A stretch of DNA of 64,000 bases from Thermohalobaculum sp965263335 (GTDB taxonomy: Bacteria > Pseudomonadota > Alphaproteobacteria > Rhodobacterales > Rhodobacteraceae): positions 62,001 through 126,000 of the forward strand of contig CBDHHE010000001.1 of the NCBI GenBank assembly GCA_965263335.1, in the 5' to 3' direction. Below the pieces are notes generated by a model. It did no database searches and was not told the DNA's origin. It saw only the letters and a program-made list of their open reading frames with translations. Below are positions 51,192 to 59,555 of this stretch, piece by piece (within the stretch, counting starts at the first letter, position 1; every line of letters begins with the position of its first letter). The position numbers were made by a program, and so were the translations under genes.

Positions 51192-52822
51192 TGACCCCAG
51201 GGGCCGGGACAATCCGCACCGAACCGATGTCGGTCACCCTGCGCGGCGTGAGCGCGGCACCCGGTTTCGCATCCGGTCGCCTCATTGTTCAGAAGTCTAG
51301 GGCACGTCCGGTGCGGGAAGCAGGCTCGCCCGAGACGGAAGCAGCGGCGCTGCGCAATGCGATATCGGCCGCAGCGACGAAGATCGCTGAAACAGCCGCA
51401 ACCATCGATGGGGACGCGGCGGATATCCTGGGTTTCCAGATCGCGATGCTCGAGGACGACGCGCTCATCGAGACGCCTCTTGCAACCATCGCCAATGGCA
51501 CACCCGCGGATCTCGCCTGGCAGAGCGCCATGGGCGAGATGATCGCTGAGTACACCGAAACCAACGACGAGTACTTTCGCGCCCGTGCGGCCGATCTTCA
51601 GGACCTGCGGGACGCGGTGTTGGATGCGTTCTTCGGCGGCGACGGCGACGATGCCGCGCCGCGGGGCATCCTGCTGGCTGACGACCTGGCGCCATCATTG
51701 TTTCTCGCACGAGACTGGGACGGTTGCGGCATCGCGCTCCGTCGCGGCAGTCCGACGAGCCATGTGGCGATCCTTGCCCGAGCGCGCCAAGTGCCGATGG
51801 TGGTGGGGCTCGGAGACGTGCCGTTCAGCGAAGAGACGGTCCTGCTGGATGCCGATGGCGGGTTGTTGACGATCGATCCGTGCGAAGCTGAGCGAGCGGA
51901 CTTCGAAGCAAGGCAACAGGCGTCCGCAACGAATGCCCAAATTGCCGCTGATGCCGCGACATCGCCGGGCCGCCTCGCAGACGGAACGCCTGTCGCCGTG
52001 CTGATCAACGTGGCCGATCCCAGCGAGCTCGATCACCTCGACCCCGAGATCTGCGACGGAATCGGGCTGGCACGGACCGAACTGATGTTCCACAGCCGGG
52101 ACACTCTGCCGGGCGAGGACGAGCAATTTGCAGCGTACGTTCGCCTTGTCCAATGGGCCGCGCCCAATCCGGTGATCATCCGCACGCTTGACGCAGGCGG
52201 TGACAAGCCAATCCCGGGTTACACACTCGACGACGAAAGCAACCCGTTCCTGGGCATCAGAGGCGTGCGCTTGTCACTGCGTCACCCGGATGTCTTCCGC
52301 ATCCAGATTCGTGCGCTGCTGCGTGCTGGCGTCTCGGGCGCGCTGAAAGCCATGATCCCGATGGTGAGCCGGCCAGATGAAATGACGGACGTCCGTGCTC
52401 TCTTCAGGGAGGAGGCCGGCGCGCTGGACCGGGACGGAGTTCCACACGCCATGCCCGAGATCGGGATGATGGTCGAGACTCCGGCGGCGGCCTACACTCT
52501 GGAGCGCTATGATGTCGACTTCGTCTCGATCGGCTCCAATGACCTCGCGCAGTATATGATGGCAGCCGGTCGGGACGCCCCTGAGACTGCGGAGATCGCC
52601 CGGGCGGACGATCCAGCGGTGCTTGACGCGATCAAGGCCGCAGTGCGCGCGGCAACGGCCCGCGGGATCCCGATTTCGCTCTGCGGCGATGCCGGAGGCG
52701 ATCCTGCGGCCGCACCTCTGCTGATCGGATGTGGTCTGCGCGCGCTCTCGGTGGCACCGACAGCCGTGGGCCGGCTAAAGCAAGTGCTTTCAACAGTCCA
52801 GCCCTTCCCGGCAAAGCCATGA
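51188..52822 (+). CDS. PEP-protein phosphotransferase (enzyme I)
   Basis: A 544-residue full-length EI. The phospho-His is in LRRGSPTSHVAILARA (His192), close to the GG-x-TSH consensus; the C-terminal PEP-binding barrel has RTLDAGGDKPIPGY, FLGIRGVRLSLRHPDVF, SIGSNDLAQYMMA and CGDAGGDP with the catalytic Cys. It lacks a GAF domain, so it is not the nitrogen-PTS EI. Start ATG 51188 overlaps HPr; ATG 51191 is a near-equal option. It supplies PEP-derived phosphate to this operon's HPr. Confidence 0.94.
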   Translation: MMTPGAGTIRTEPMSVTLRGVSAAPGFASGRLIVQKSRARPVREAGSPETEAAALRNAISAAATKIAETAATIDGDAADILGFQIAMLEDDALIETPLATIANGTPADLAWQSAMGEMIAEYTETNDEYFRARAADLQDLRDAVLDAFFGGDGDDAAPRGILLADDLAPSLFLARDWDGCGIALRRGSPTSHVAILARARQVPMVVGLGDVPFSEETVLLDADGGLLTIDPCEAERADFEARQQASATNAQIAADAATSPGRLADGTPVAVLINVADPSELDHLDPEICDGIGLARTELMFHSRDTLPGEDEQFAAYVRLVQWAAPNPVIIRTLDAGGDKPIPGYTLDDESNPFLGIRGVRLSLRHPDVFRIQIRALLRAGVSGALKAMIPMVSRPDEMTDVRALFREEAGALDRDGVPHAMPEIGMMVETPAAAYTLERYDVDFVSIGSNDLAQYMMAAGRDAPETAEIARADDPAVLDAIKAAVRAATARGIPISLCGDAGGDPAAAPLLIGCGLRALSVAPTAVGRLKQVLSTVQPFPAKP

Positions 52823-53256
52823 ACAAGCCGTCCGATTTGCCGGATGACCTTGTACGCTACAAGCAAATCCTCGATCGTGTGATTGCCACGCGTCCGTCAG
52901 GGATCCGGCGGCGCCTCGCTGATGCACTGCACAAGCATCCGAGTTTCGTGAGCCAGATCACCAATCCGGCCTATCCGACACCGGTTCCGCCAGCGGATGT
53001 GATCACGATTTTCGAGATATGCCATTTCTCGACCGCCGACCGGAGGGCCTTCCTCGAGGCGTATCGCGCCGCGCATCCGCGCCGCTCGCAGCACCTTTTC
53101 GCAGACGACACGCCAGCCGAGCGGACGCTCACGCTGAAGGTGCCGGACTTCGGGGACCGCGCCCTCAACGAGGCCTATGATGAAATCTTGCGCCGCACAG
53201 CCCGCCAGTTCGCGGACTTCACGGCGCTCACCACAAGCACGAAGGGGGAGCAATGA
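52819..53256 (+). CDS. Small helix-turn-helix-like protein between EI and DhaK
   Basis: A 145-residue protein overlapping EI and dhaK by 4 bases each. Residues about 30-90 look like an XRE-type helix-turn-helix: GIRRRLADALHKHPSFVSQITN, then PPADVITIFEICHFS and ADRRAFLEAYRAAHP. The C-terminal 50 residues are helical with no obvious effector domain. It might sense phosphorylation state via DhaK/DhaL, by analogy with DhaR in enterobacteria, or regulate the operon dyad at 43026-43065. No named family recognised. Confidence 0.68.
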   Translation: MNKPSDLPDDLVRYKQILDRVIATRPSGIRRRLADALHKHPSFVSQITNPAYPTPVPPADVITIFEICHFSTADRRAFLEAYRAAHPRRSQHLFADDTPAERTLTLKVPDFGDRALNEAYDEILRRTARQFADFTALTTSTKGEQ

Positions 53257-54236
53257 AAAAGCTTATCAATTCGGTCGACACGGTATTGGAAGAGAGCCTC
53301 GACGGCTTCGTCGCGGCACATGGCGACATCGTTGCCATGGGAGCGGAGCGCAAGTTCGTCCACCGCGCGGCACTGAAGCCGGGGAAGGTTTCACTGATCT
53401 CCGGCGGTGGCTCGGGTCATGAACCGCTCCATTCGGGCTTCGTTGGCCATGGCATGCTCGACGCCGCCTGCCCTGGTCAGGTGTTCACCTCCCCCACGCC
53501 AGATCAGATGCTTGCCGCTGCAGAAGCGGTTGATCAGGGCGCCGGCGTACTCTTCATCGTAAAGAACTACGAAGGCGATGTGATGAACTTCGAGATGGCA
53601 GCCGAGATGTGTTCGGTCCCGAATGCGAGCGTGTTGACCAATGATGATGTCGCGGTCGAGAGCTCGACCTTTTCCACCGGCCGGCGTGGTGTCGCCGGCA
53701 CGCTTGTGGTCGAGAAGATTGTGGGCGCCGCAGCAGAGGCCGGGGCCGATCTGGAGACATGCCGGGCGCTTGGCGAGCGGGTGAATGCCGCGACCAGGTC
53801 GATGGGCGTCGCCCTCACCAGCTGCACGGTCCCGGCGGCGGGGAAGCCGATGTTCGAACTCAGCGATACCGAGATCGAGGTCGGCGTCGGCATCCACGGC
53901 GAGCCCGGTCGCCGGCGTGAAAGCCTCAGGTCCGCAACAGAGATTTCTCAGGAGATGATCACAACCATCCTCGACGATCTCTCCCCGAGCGGCGATGTCC
54001 TGTTGCTGGTGAACGGATTCGGGGCGACCCCCGCGATGGAATTGTACCTCATGTATCAGAGTGCCAGGACGGCACTTGAGGCCCGGGGTTTGAGCGTGGA
54101 GCGGTCACTCGTGGGAAGCTATGTGACGTCGCTCGATATGGCGGGCTGCTCGCTCACGGTGACCGGCCTCGACCGCGAACTGGTGGATTTCTGGGATGCG
54201 CCTGTCGAGACCGCGGCGCTGCGCTGGGGACGCTGA
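53253..54236 (+). CDS. dhaK: Dihydroxyacetone kinase substrate-binding subunit DhaK
   Basis: A 327-residue subunit. GGGSGHEPLHSGFVG holds His56, KNYEGDVMNFEMA holds Asp109, and VGVGIHGEPGRR holds His215, the residue that forms a hemiaminal with dihydroxyacetone. This complete set points to an active enzyme. Unusually, DhaK is at the end of the unit, separated from DhaL by five genes. Its stop at 54236 ends the operon; a weak GGGGAC/GTCCCC hairpin (54226-54250) follows. Confidence 0.95.
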   Translation: MKKLINSVDTVLEESLDGFVAAHGDIVAMGAERKFVHRAALKPGKVSLISGGGSGHEPLHSGFVGHGMLDAACPGQVFTSPTPDQMLAAAEAVDQGAGVLFIVKNYEGDVMNFEMAAEMCSVPNASVLTNDDVAVESSTFSTGRRGVAGTLVVEKIVGAAAEAGADLETCRALGERVNAATRSMGVALTSCTVPAAGKPMFELSDTEIEVGVGIHGEPGRRRESLRSATEISQEMITTILDDLSPSGDVLLLVNGFGATPAMELYLMYQSARTALEARGLSVERSLVGSYVTSLDMAGCSLTVTGLDRELVDFWDAPVETAALRWGR

Positions 54237-54570
54237 CGAAAGAAGTCCCCTGCGCCAGACTTGCAACGCATCGGTCGCTGCCGGTCGTGAGTCCTGCGTT
54301 CATCACGGCAGCGACGGGTCAAGTTCATCGCCACCAGAGACGACTGCGACTTCGCCACGAGCGACACGGTTGACATGCGCCGCGCGCACCGGGATTGCCA
54401 CGCGCCTCTCCGCTGACGCGGCGCTCCGGATCGATCTTCAACACCGATGACGGATATGTAACAAGTCTCACAGCCGACTGCTCCCCTCCTGATGAAGATG
54501 CGCGCCAATGCGACCGGGCCGACGGCCTGGTGCGTTATGGATCCGATACATCGGCGCAACGGAGACAGGG
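54237..54570. other. 334-base intergenic region after dhaK
   Basis: It contains the weak hairpin across the dhaK stop, one copy of the inverted repeat (54377-54424), and a less GC-rich stretch (about 54430-54490). The downstream gene starts at 54571 with GGAGACAGG, so its promoter should be here. No gene is evident. Confidence 0.55.
54377..54424. repeat. Intergenic inverted repeat, copy 2 (arms GCGCCGCG/CGCGGCGC)
   Basis: Arms at 54377-54384 and 54417-54424 are exact reverse complements separated by 32 bp. The right arm with its flanks reads CTGACGCGGCGCTC, shared exactly with copy 3 at 59131-59177. It lies about 140 bp after dhaK. Confidence 0.6.
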
Positions 54571-55416
54571 ATGACCGCACTGAGACAGGTGAGTATGGAC
54601 CTCTCCCGCGGGTTCGTGTTCGTTTTGCGCAACGAGAGCCGGTCGGACCCGGCCTTTCACGGACGCGCCGGAGCTCGTCGTACGCCCGTCGGTGCCGATG
54701 TGTGCATTGTGGAATGCGCGACCCGCGAACTGAACCTGGACGTGGCGCTTCCGAACGGTCTTTCTGAGCGTGCCATCGCTGATCTGATCCGGGCGGCCGT
54801 GAAGGAGCGGATGATCGCGCGCCACACGATCGCCAAGCCTGGCAAGCCTGCACTCATCGCAGCCGTGATCGGGGCGCGCCGAAGCGCAGGCGAGCCTGTC
54901 CAGATCATGTGCCCGCCCGCAGCTGAGGAACATCATGCCTGGCAGATCAACGCCATCTCGGAGACAGATGCCGATCTCCTGAACGTCTGCGCCATGACCA
55001 ACACCCCGGAGACGATCGGGATCGTACGCGCGGCGCGCACGGCCGGATTACCCGTGATCGTCGGGTTTGCCGTTGAGGAGGACGGACGGCTACAAACACA
55101 GCAACCGCTCCACGAAGCGGTGCGTGAGGTGGATTGCGCCACCATGTCAGCCCCTCTGGGCTACCTCATCGAGTGCTCGGATCCGGCCATGGTTGCCCGC
55201 TCGCTCGCCGGTCACGCCTGTCTCGAACGTGTTCGGGGCTTCGTGCTCTCCAGCCGGCACGATCCCGGAGAAAATGCTCTGACGCCGCGCCGCGTGCATG
55301 TCGGCAGCAAGGCACTGCTCCACCGCCTGCCGTGGATGAACATCTTTGCCAACCCGGCCGTCCTCACGACAGCAAGACGGACCCAACAAATGCGTTCTCG
55401 GCCCAAAGTCGCTTGA
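54571..55416 (+). CDS. Degenerate homocysteine S-methyltransferase-like protein
   Basis: A 281-residue protein whose middle and C-terminal parts resemble COG2040 homocysteine methyltransferases: AWQINAISETDADLLNVCAM, ETIGIVRAARTAGLPVIVGF, EEDGRL and APLGYLIECSDP. Cys202 matches the first zinc ligand. The C-terminal Gly-Gly-Cys-Cys-Gly zinc motif is missing: at the equivalent place after LPWMN the sequence is IFANPAVL. The N-terminal DGGLET-type loop is also absent. ATG 54571 has GGAG five bases upstream. It looks like a pseudoenzyme with intact frame rather than a broken gene; role unknown. Confidence 0.68.
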   Translation: MTALRQVSMDLSRGFVFVLRNESRSDPAFHGRAGARRTPVGADVCIVECATRELNLDVALPNGLSERAIADLIRAAVKERMIARHTIAKPGKPALIAAVIGARRSAGEPVQIMCPPAAEEHHAWQINAISETDADLLNVCAMTNTPETIGIVRAARTAGLPVIVGFAVEEDGRLQTQQPLHEAVREVDCATMSAPLGYLIECSDPAMVARSLAGHACLERVRGFVLSSRHDPGENALTPRRVHVGSKALLHRLPWMNIFANPAVLTTARRTQQMRSRPKVA

Positions 55417-55576
55417 ATTCATTCCTTTAATTCCTCGCATCGATCTGGTTGCAGAAATTGATGCAATGCAGCAAAAACTGGCGGACATGCGGGCTCATCG
55501 CTTGTGGCACCGCACAGCAAGCTGTATGCCGGGAGGCGAGAACGCTCCGGTCCTCCGACAACCTTGAGGCACCACA

Positions 55577-58500
55577 ATGCCCCATTTCAAAAAGATCCTG
55601 GTCGCCAATCGTGGCGAGATCGCTATCCGGGTCCTGCGTGCCGCCAATGAGCTGGGCAAGGCCACGGTCGCAATCTATGCCGAAGAGGACAAGCTGGGTC
55701 TCCACCGCTTCAAGGCAGATGAGGCCTACCTGATCGGCAAAGGTCTCGGACCAGTCGAAGCCTATCTCTCGATCGAGGAGGTGATTCGTGTCGCGCGCGA
55801 GAGCGGCGCAGATGCGATCCACCCGGGCTACGGCTTGCTTTCGGAGAACCCGGCGCTCTTTGATGCCTGCGAGTCGGCTGGAATCACCTTCATCGGCCCG
55901 CGCGCTGAAACCATGCGGCTGCTTGGCCACAAGGCGCGTGCGCGCGACGCCGCCGTCGCGGCCGATGTGCCCGTGGTACCAGCCTCCGAGACACTCCCTG
56001 ATCCGAATGACCCCGGTGCGATGGAGCGCATCCACGAGATGGCCGATGCAATCGGCTACCCGTTGATGCTGAAGGCAAGCTGGGGGGGTGGAGGCCGCGG
56101 CATGCGCCCGGTGTTCGGTCCCGAGGAGCTGGACGCCAAGGTTCGCGAAGGGCGCCGCGAGGCCGAGGCAGCGTTCGGAAATGGCGAGGGTTATCTTGAG
56201 AAGCTGATCCTCAAGGCCCGCCATGTCGAGGTGCAGATCATAGGTGACCGCCACGGTCGCATTTTCCACCTTTACGAGCGGGACTGCTCGGTGCAGCGGC
56301 GCAACCAGAAAGTGGTCGAGCGCGCGCCTGCTCCGTATTTGACCGAGAATCAGCGCGACGAGGTCTGCAAACTCGCGATGAACCTCGCACGCTACGCGAA
56401 GTACGAGTGTGCCGGCACCGTTGAGTTCCTGATGGATATGGAGACGGACGACTTCTACTTCATCGAGGTCAATCCACGCATCCAGGTCGAGCACACGGTC
56501 ACCGAAGAAGTCACCGGGATCGACATCGTCAAGGCACAGATCCGCATCTGCGAAGGCGCGACACTGGCCGAGGCCACCGGCGCTACGGGCCAGCACGAAA
56601 TCCGATTGCGCGGCCATGCGATCCAGTGCCGGATCACGACGGAAGACCCGCTGAACAACTTCATCCCGGACTATGGCCGGATCACAGCCTACCGTGGAGC
56701 GACGGGGTTTGGCATCCGCCTCGATGGCGGGACCGCATACTCCGGCGCGGTGATCACCCGGTACTACGACAGCCTGCTCGAGAAGATCACCGCCTGGGCA
56801 TCTACGCCGGACGAGGCGATCGCGCGCATGGACCGTGCGCTCCGTGAGTTCCGGATCCGCGGTGTGGCCACCAACCTCGCCTTTGTCGAGAACCTGCTCA
56901 AGCATCCGCAGTTTCTCGACTACAGCTACCACACCAAGTTCATCGACGAGACGCCTGATCTCTTCGACTTCCGCCGCAGGCGCGACCGCGCGACCAAGAT
57001 ACTCACGTTCATCAGCGACATCAGCGTGAACGGCAATCCGGAGGTGATTGGCCGGGACCGCCCACCGGCAGACATCCGCCCGCCGGAGCCACCCGTACTG
57101 CCGCAGGGTACGCCCGGGGATGGGCTCAAGCAGCGCCTGGAGGCAGATGGGCCAAAAGCGGTCGCCGACTGGATGCTGTCCGAGAAGCGCCTGCTCCTGA
57201 CCGACACGACAATGCGCGATGCTCACCAGTCGCTTCTGGCAACGCGGATGCGGTCGATCGACATGATCCGTGTGGCGCCGGCATATGCCCACAAGCTGCC
57301 GGAGCTGTTCTCGATGGAGTGCTGGGGCGGCGCCACGTTCGATGTGGCCTACCGCTTTCTGCAGGAATGCCCCTGGCAGCGGTTGCGCGAGCTGCGCAAG
57401 GCCATGCCGAACATGCTCACTCAGATGCTGGTGCGCGCTTCGAACGGTGTCGGCTATACCAACTTGCCCGACAACGTGGTGCAGAAATTCATCGGCGAGG
57501 CGGCGAACACCGGGATGGATGTGTTCCGGGTGTTCGACCCGCTGAACTGGGTCGAATCCATGCGCATCGCCTGTGACGCCGTGCTCGAGACGGACCGCAT
57601 TCTCGAAGCGGCGATCTGTTACACCGGTGATATCCACGATCCGGACCGCGCCAAGTACTCGCTCAACTATTATGTCGGTCTCGCAAAGGAGCTCGAGGCT
57701 GCCGGCTCGCATATCCTTTGCATCAAGGACATGGGTGGTCTGGTGAAGCCAGCCGCAGCAAGGGCGTTGGTCAAAGCGCTGAAAGACGAGATCACAATCC
57801 CGATCCATTTTCATACCCATGACACCTCGGGCATCGCTGCTGCCTCCATCCTTGCGGCTGCGGACGCAGGTGTTGATGCAGCCGATGCGGCGATGGACGC
57901 ATTTTCAGGACTGACGTCTCAGCCCTGCATGGGCTCGCTGGTCGAGGCATTGCGTCATCAGCCGCGCGACACCGGGCTGCCCATGGAAACGGTTCGCGAA
58001 ATCTCCAACTACTGGGAAGGTGTGCGCGCCATGTATGCTGGCTTCGAGGCCGATATGCGCCATCCGACATCAGAGGTTTATCTGCACGAGATGCCAGGTG
58101 GGCAGGTCACGAACCTCAGGGCGCAAGCCCGCTCCATGGGTCTCGAGAACCGCTGGCCAGAGATTGCCAAGACCTATGCAGACGTGAATACGGCCTTCGG
58201 TGATGTGATCAAGGTGACGCCGATCGCCAAGACGGTGGGCGATCTCGCACTCACGATGGTCGCAGGCGGGATCACGGTCGAGGACCTCGAGAGCCCGGAC
58301 ACCGAGGTCGCGTTTCCGGATTCAGTTGTCACGTTCTTCAAAGGAGAGGTCGGACAGCCCGCCGGCGGATTCCCGGAAGCGCTTCAAAAGAAGGTCCTTA
58401 AGGGTGCCGAGGCGCTGACCCTGCGCCCGGGCTCCGTTTTGGCGCCGGTTGACTTCGACGCCGCTCGCGCCGATGCCGAAGGTCAGATGCCGGGTGTAAC

Positions 58501-59035
58501 GGTCGATGACGAAGATCTCTGCTCGTTTCTGATGTACCGAAACGTCTATCTCGACTACATGGGCCGCCGGCGCGAATACGGCCCCGTCCGTACCATCCCC
58601 ACTCCGACATTTTTCTACGGCATGGAGCCCGGCGACGAAATCACGATCGATCTGGAGCCCGGCAAGACCCTGATTGTGCGCCTGCAGGCCACGTCCGAGC
58701 CCAATGCGGAAGGCGAGGTCAAGCTCTTCTTCGAGCTGAACGGACAACCCCGCGTCATACGTGTTCTTGACCGGACCGCCACGCTGGGGATTGCGCGCAC
58801 CGAGAAAGCAGAAGCCGGAAATGCCGATCACGTGCCTGCACCGATGCCGGGATCGGTCGTGTCCGTCGCCGTCAAGACCGGTCAATCAGTCAAACCGGGC
58901 GATCTCCTCGTGACGCTTGAGGCCATGAAGATGGAAACCGCGATCCATGCAGAACGCGCTGGCGAGATCGCGCGGATCGTCGCGCCCGCCGGCACACAGG
59001 TTGATGCCAAGGATCTGTTGGTTGAGTTCGCCTGA
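55577..59035 (+). CDS. pyc: Pyruvate carboxylase
   Basis: The 1152-residue biotin enzyme converts pyruvate and bicarbonate to oxaloacetate. The biotin carboxylase domain (about 1-455) has KASWGGGGRGMR (ATP grasp) and FIEVNPRIQVEHTVTEEVTG; the carboxyltransferase domain (about 535-830) has TTMRDAHQSLLATRMR with Zn ligands and HFHTHDTSG; the C-terminal carrier has EAMKMET with biotinyl Lys about 1118. Length and order fit single-chain PYC. GAGG lies nine bases before the ATG. It probably replenishes oxaloacetate during growth on trioses, in line with the upstream dihydroxyacetone operon. Confidence 0.97.
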   Translation: MPHFKKILVANRGEIAIRVLRAANELGKATVAIYAEEDKLGLHRFKADEAYLIGKGLGPVEAYLSIEEVIRVARESGADAIHPGYGLLSENPALFDACESAGITFIGPRAETMRLLGHKARARDAAVAADVPVVPASETLPDPNDPGAMERIHEMADAIGYPLMLKASWGGGGRGMRPVFGPEELDAKVREGRREAEAAFGNGEGYLEKLILKARHVEVQIIGDRHGRIFHLYERDCSVQRRNQKVVERAPAPYLTENQRDEVCKLAMNLARYAKYECAGTVEFLMDMETDDFYFIEVNPRIQVEHTVTEEVTGIDIVKAQIRICEGATLAEATGATGQHEIRLRGHAIQCRITTEDPLNNFIPDYGRITAYRGATGFGIRLDGGTAYSGAVITRYYDSLLEKITAWASTPDEAIARMDRALREFRIRGVATNLAFVENLLKHPQFLDYSYHTKFIDETPDLFDFRRRRDRATKILTFISDISVNGNPEVIGRDRPPADIRPPEPPVLPQGTPGDGLKQRLEADGPKAVADWMLSEKRLLLTDTTMRDAHQSLLATRMRSIDMIRVAPAYAHKLPELFSMECWGGATFDVAYRFLQECPWQRLRELRKAMPNMLTQMLVRASNGVGYTNLPDNVVQKFIGEAANTGMDVFRVFDPLNWVESMRIACDAVLETDRILEAAICYTGDIHDPDRAKYSLNYYVGLAKELEAAGSHILCIKDMGGLVKPAAARALVKALKDEITIPIHFHTHDTSGIAAASILAAADAGVDAADAAMDAFSGLTSQPCMGSLVEALRHQPRDTGLPMETVREISNYWEGVRAMYAGFEADMRHPTSEVYLHEMPGGQVTNLRAQARSMGLENRWPEIAKTYADVNTAFGDVIKVTPIAKTVGDLALTMVAGGITVEDLESPDTEVAFPDSVVTFFKGEVGQPAGGFPEALQKKVLKGAEALTLRPGSVLAPVDFDAARADAEGQMPGVTVDDEDLCSFLMYRNVYLDYMGRRREYGPVRTIPTPTFFYGMEPGDEITIDLEPGKTLIVRLQATSEPNAEGEVKLFFELNGQPRVIRVLDRTATLGIARTEKAEAGNADHVPAPMPGSVVSVAVKTGQSVKPGDLLVTLEAMKMETAIHAERAGEIARIVAPAGTQVDAKDLLVEFA

Positions 59036-59129
59036 CGCATGACAGCCGGTTCCGGCGCACGACCGGATTGAAGCACACCGACGACCCGCCGCGTCCATTC
59101 AACCTTGCCAAGATGCGCCACGCTCGGAA

Positions 59130-59178
59130 AGCGCCGCGCGCGCAACGTCCGCGCGCGCACGTCACCTGACGCGGCGCT
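59130..59178. repeat. Intergenic inverted repeat, copy 3 (arms GCGCCGCG/CGCGGCGC)
   Basis: Core arms at 59131-59138 and 59170-59177 are exact reverse complements separated by 31 bp, and pairing extends by one A-T on the outside (59130/59178). The spacer contains a near-tandem CGCGCAACGTC / CGCGCGCACGTC. It lies in the 246-base gap after pyc. Confidence 0.6.
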
Positions 59179-59281
59179 CTGATGCAAACCATGCCCGATG
59201 GCTGCGCGAACCTGGACACCGCTCTGTCGAACACTGGGCGTCGGCAGAGCATCCTGACAAGATCGCTGAACGCGCCGGAAC

Positions 59282-59470
59282 TCAGCTTTCGCGGCCGCGC
59301 TCGATTTTTGTAAACTGCTGCAGGCGCGTGGTGGCTGCGGTCTCATCCTGCGCGCTGCGGAAAAAGGCCTTCGCTTTCGTGCCTGGCATGGTGTCGTCGG
59401 CGCGATCAATTCTCGTAAACTGCTCGACGCGCGAGGTCTCGGCGTTGTCAGTCTCGGTTGATGGACTCAT
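59282..59470 (-). CDS. Small charged protein with an internal duplication (62 residues)
   Basis: The protein starts MSPSTETDNAETSRVEQF with GGGAGG upstream of the start at 59470. Two related blocks, TSRVEQFTRIDRADDT and TTRLQQFTKIERGRES, are joined by MPGTKAKAFFRSAQDETAA. It has no signal peptide or membrane segment. Family unknown. It lies between the 3' end of pyc (convergent) and the oxidase gene on the same strand. Confidence 0.55.
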   Translation of the reverse strand: MSPSTETDNAETSRVEQFTRIDRADDTMPGTKAKAFFRSAQDETAATTRLQQFTKIERGRES

Positions 59471-59555
59471 GTCGTTCGCCTCCCTGCTGACAGAATTGCC
59501 CGGTGCCCGACTATACCTCGCATCCGAGCACACGGCAAAGCGGCAGTTCAATGGC

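Noticed and set aside
54226..54250. GGGGAC/GTCCCC hairpin across the dhaK stop as a terminator
   Set aside because: Only 6 bp with a 13-base loop and no T-run; too weak to call.
55427..57820. Long minus-strand open frame (about 800 codons) opposite the biotin carboxylase and carboxyltransferase domains
   Set aside because: It is antisense to an unmistakable pyruvate carboxylase gene; its translation has no domain and the high GC content explains the lack of stops.
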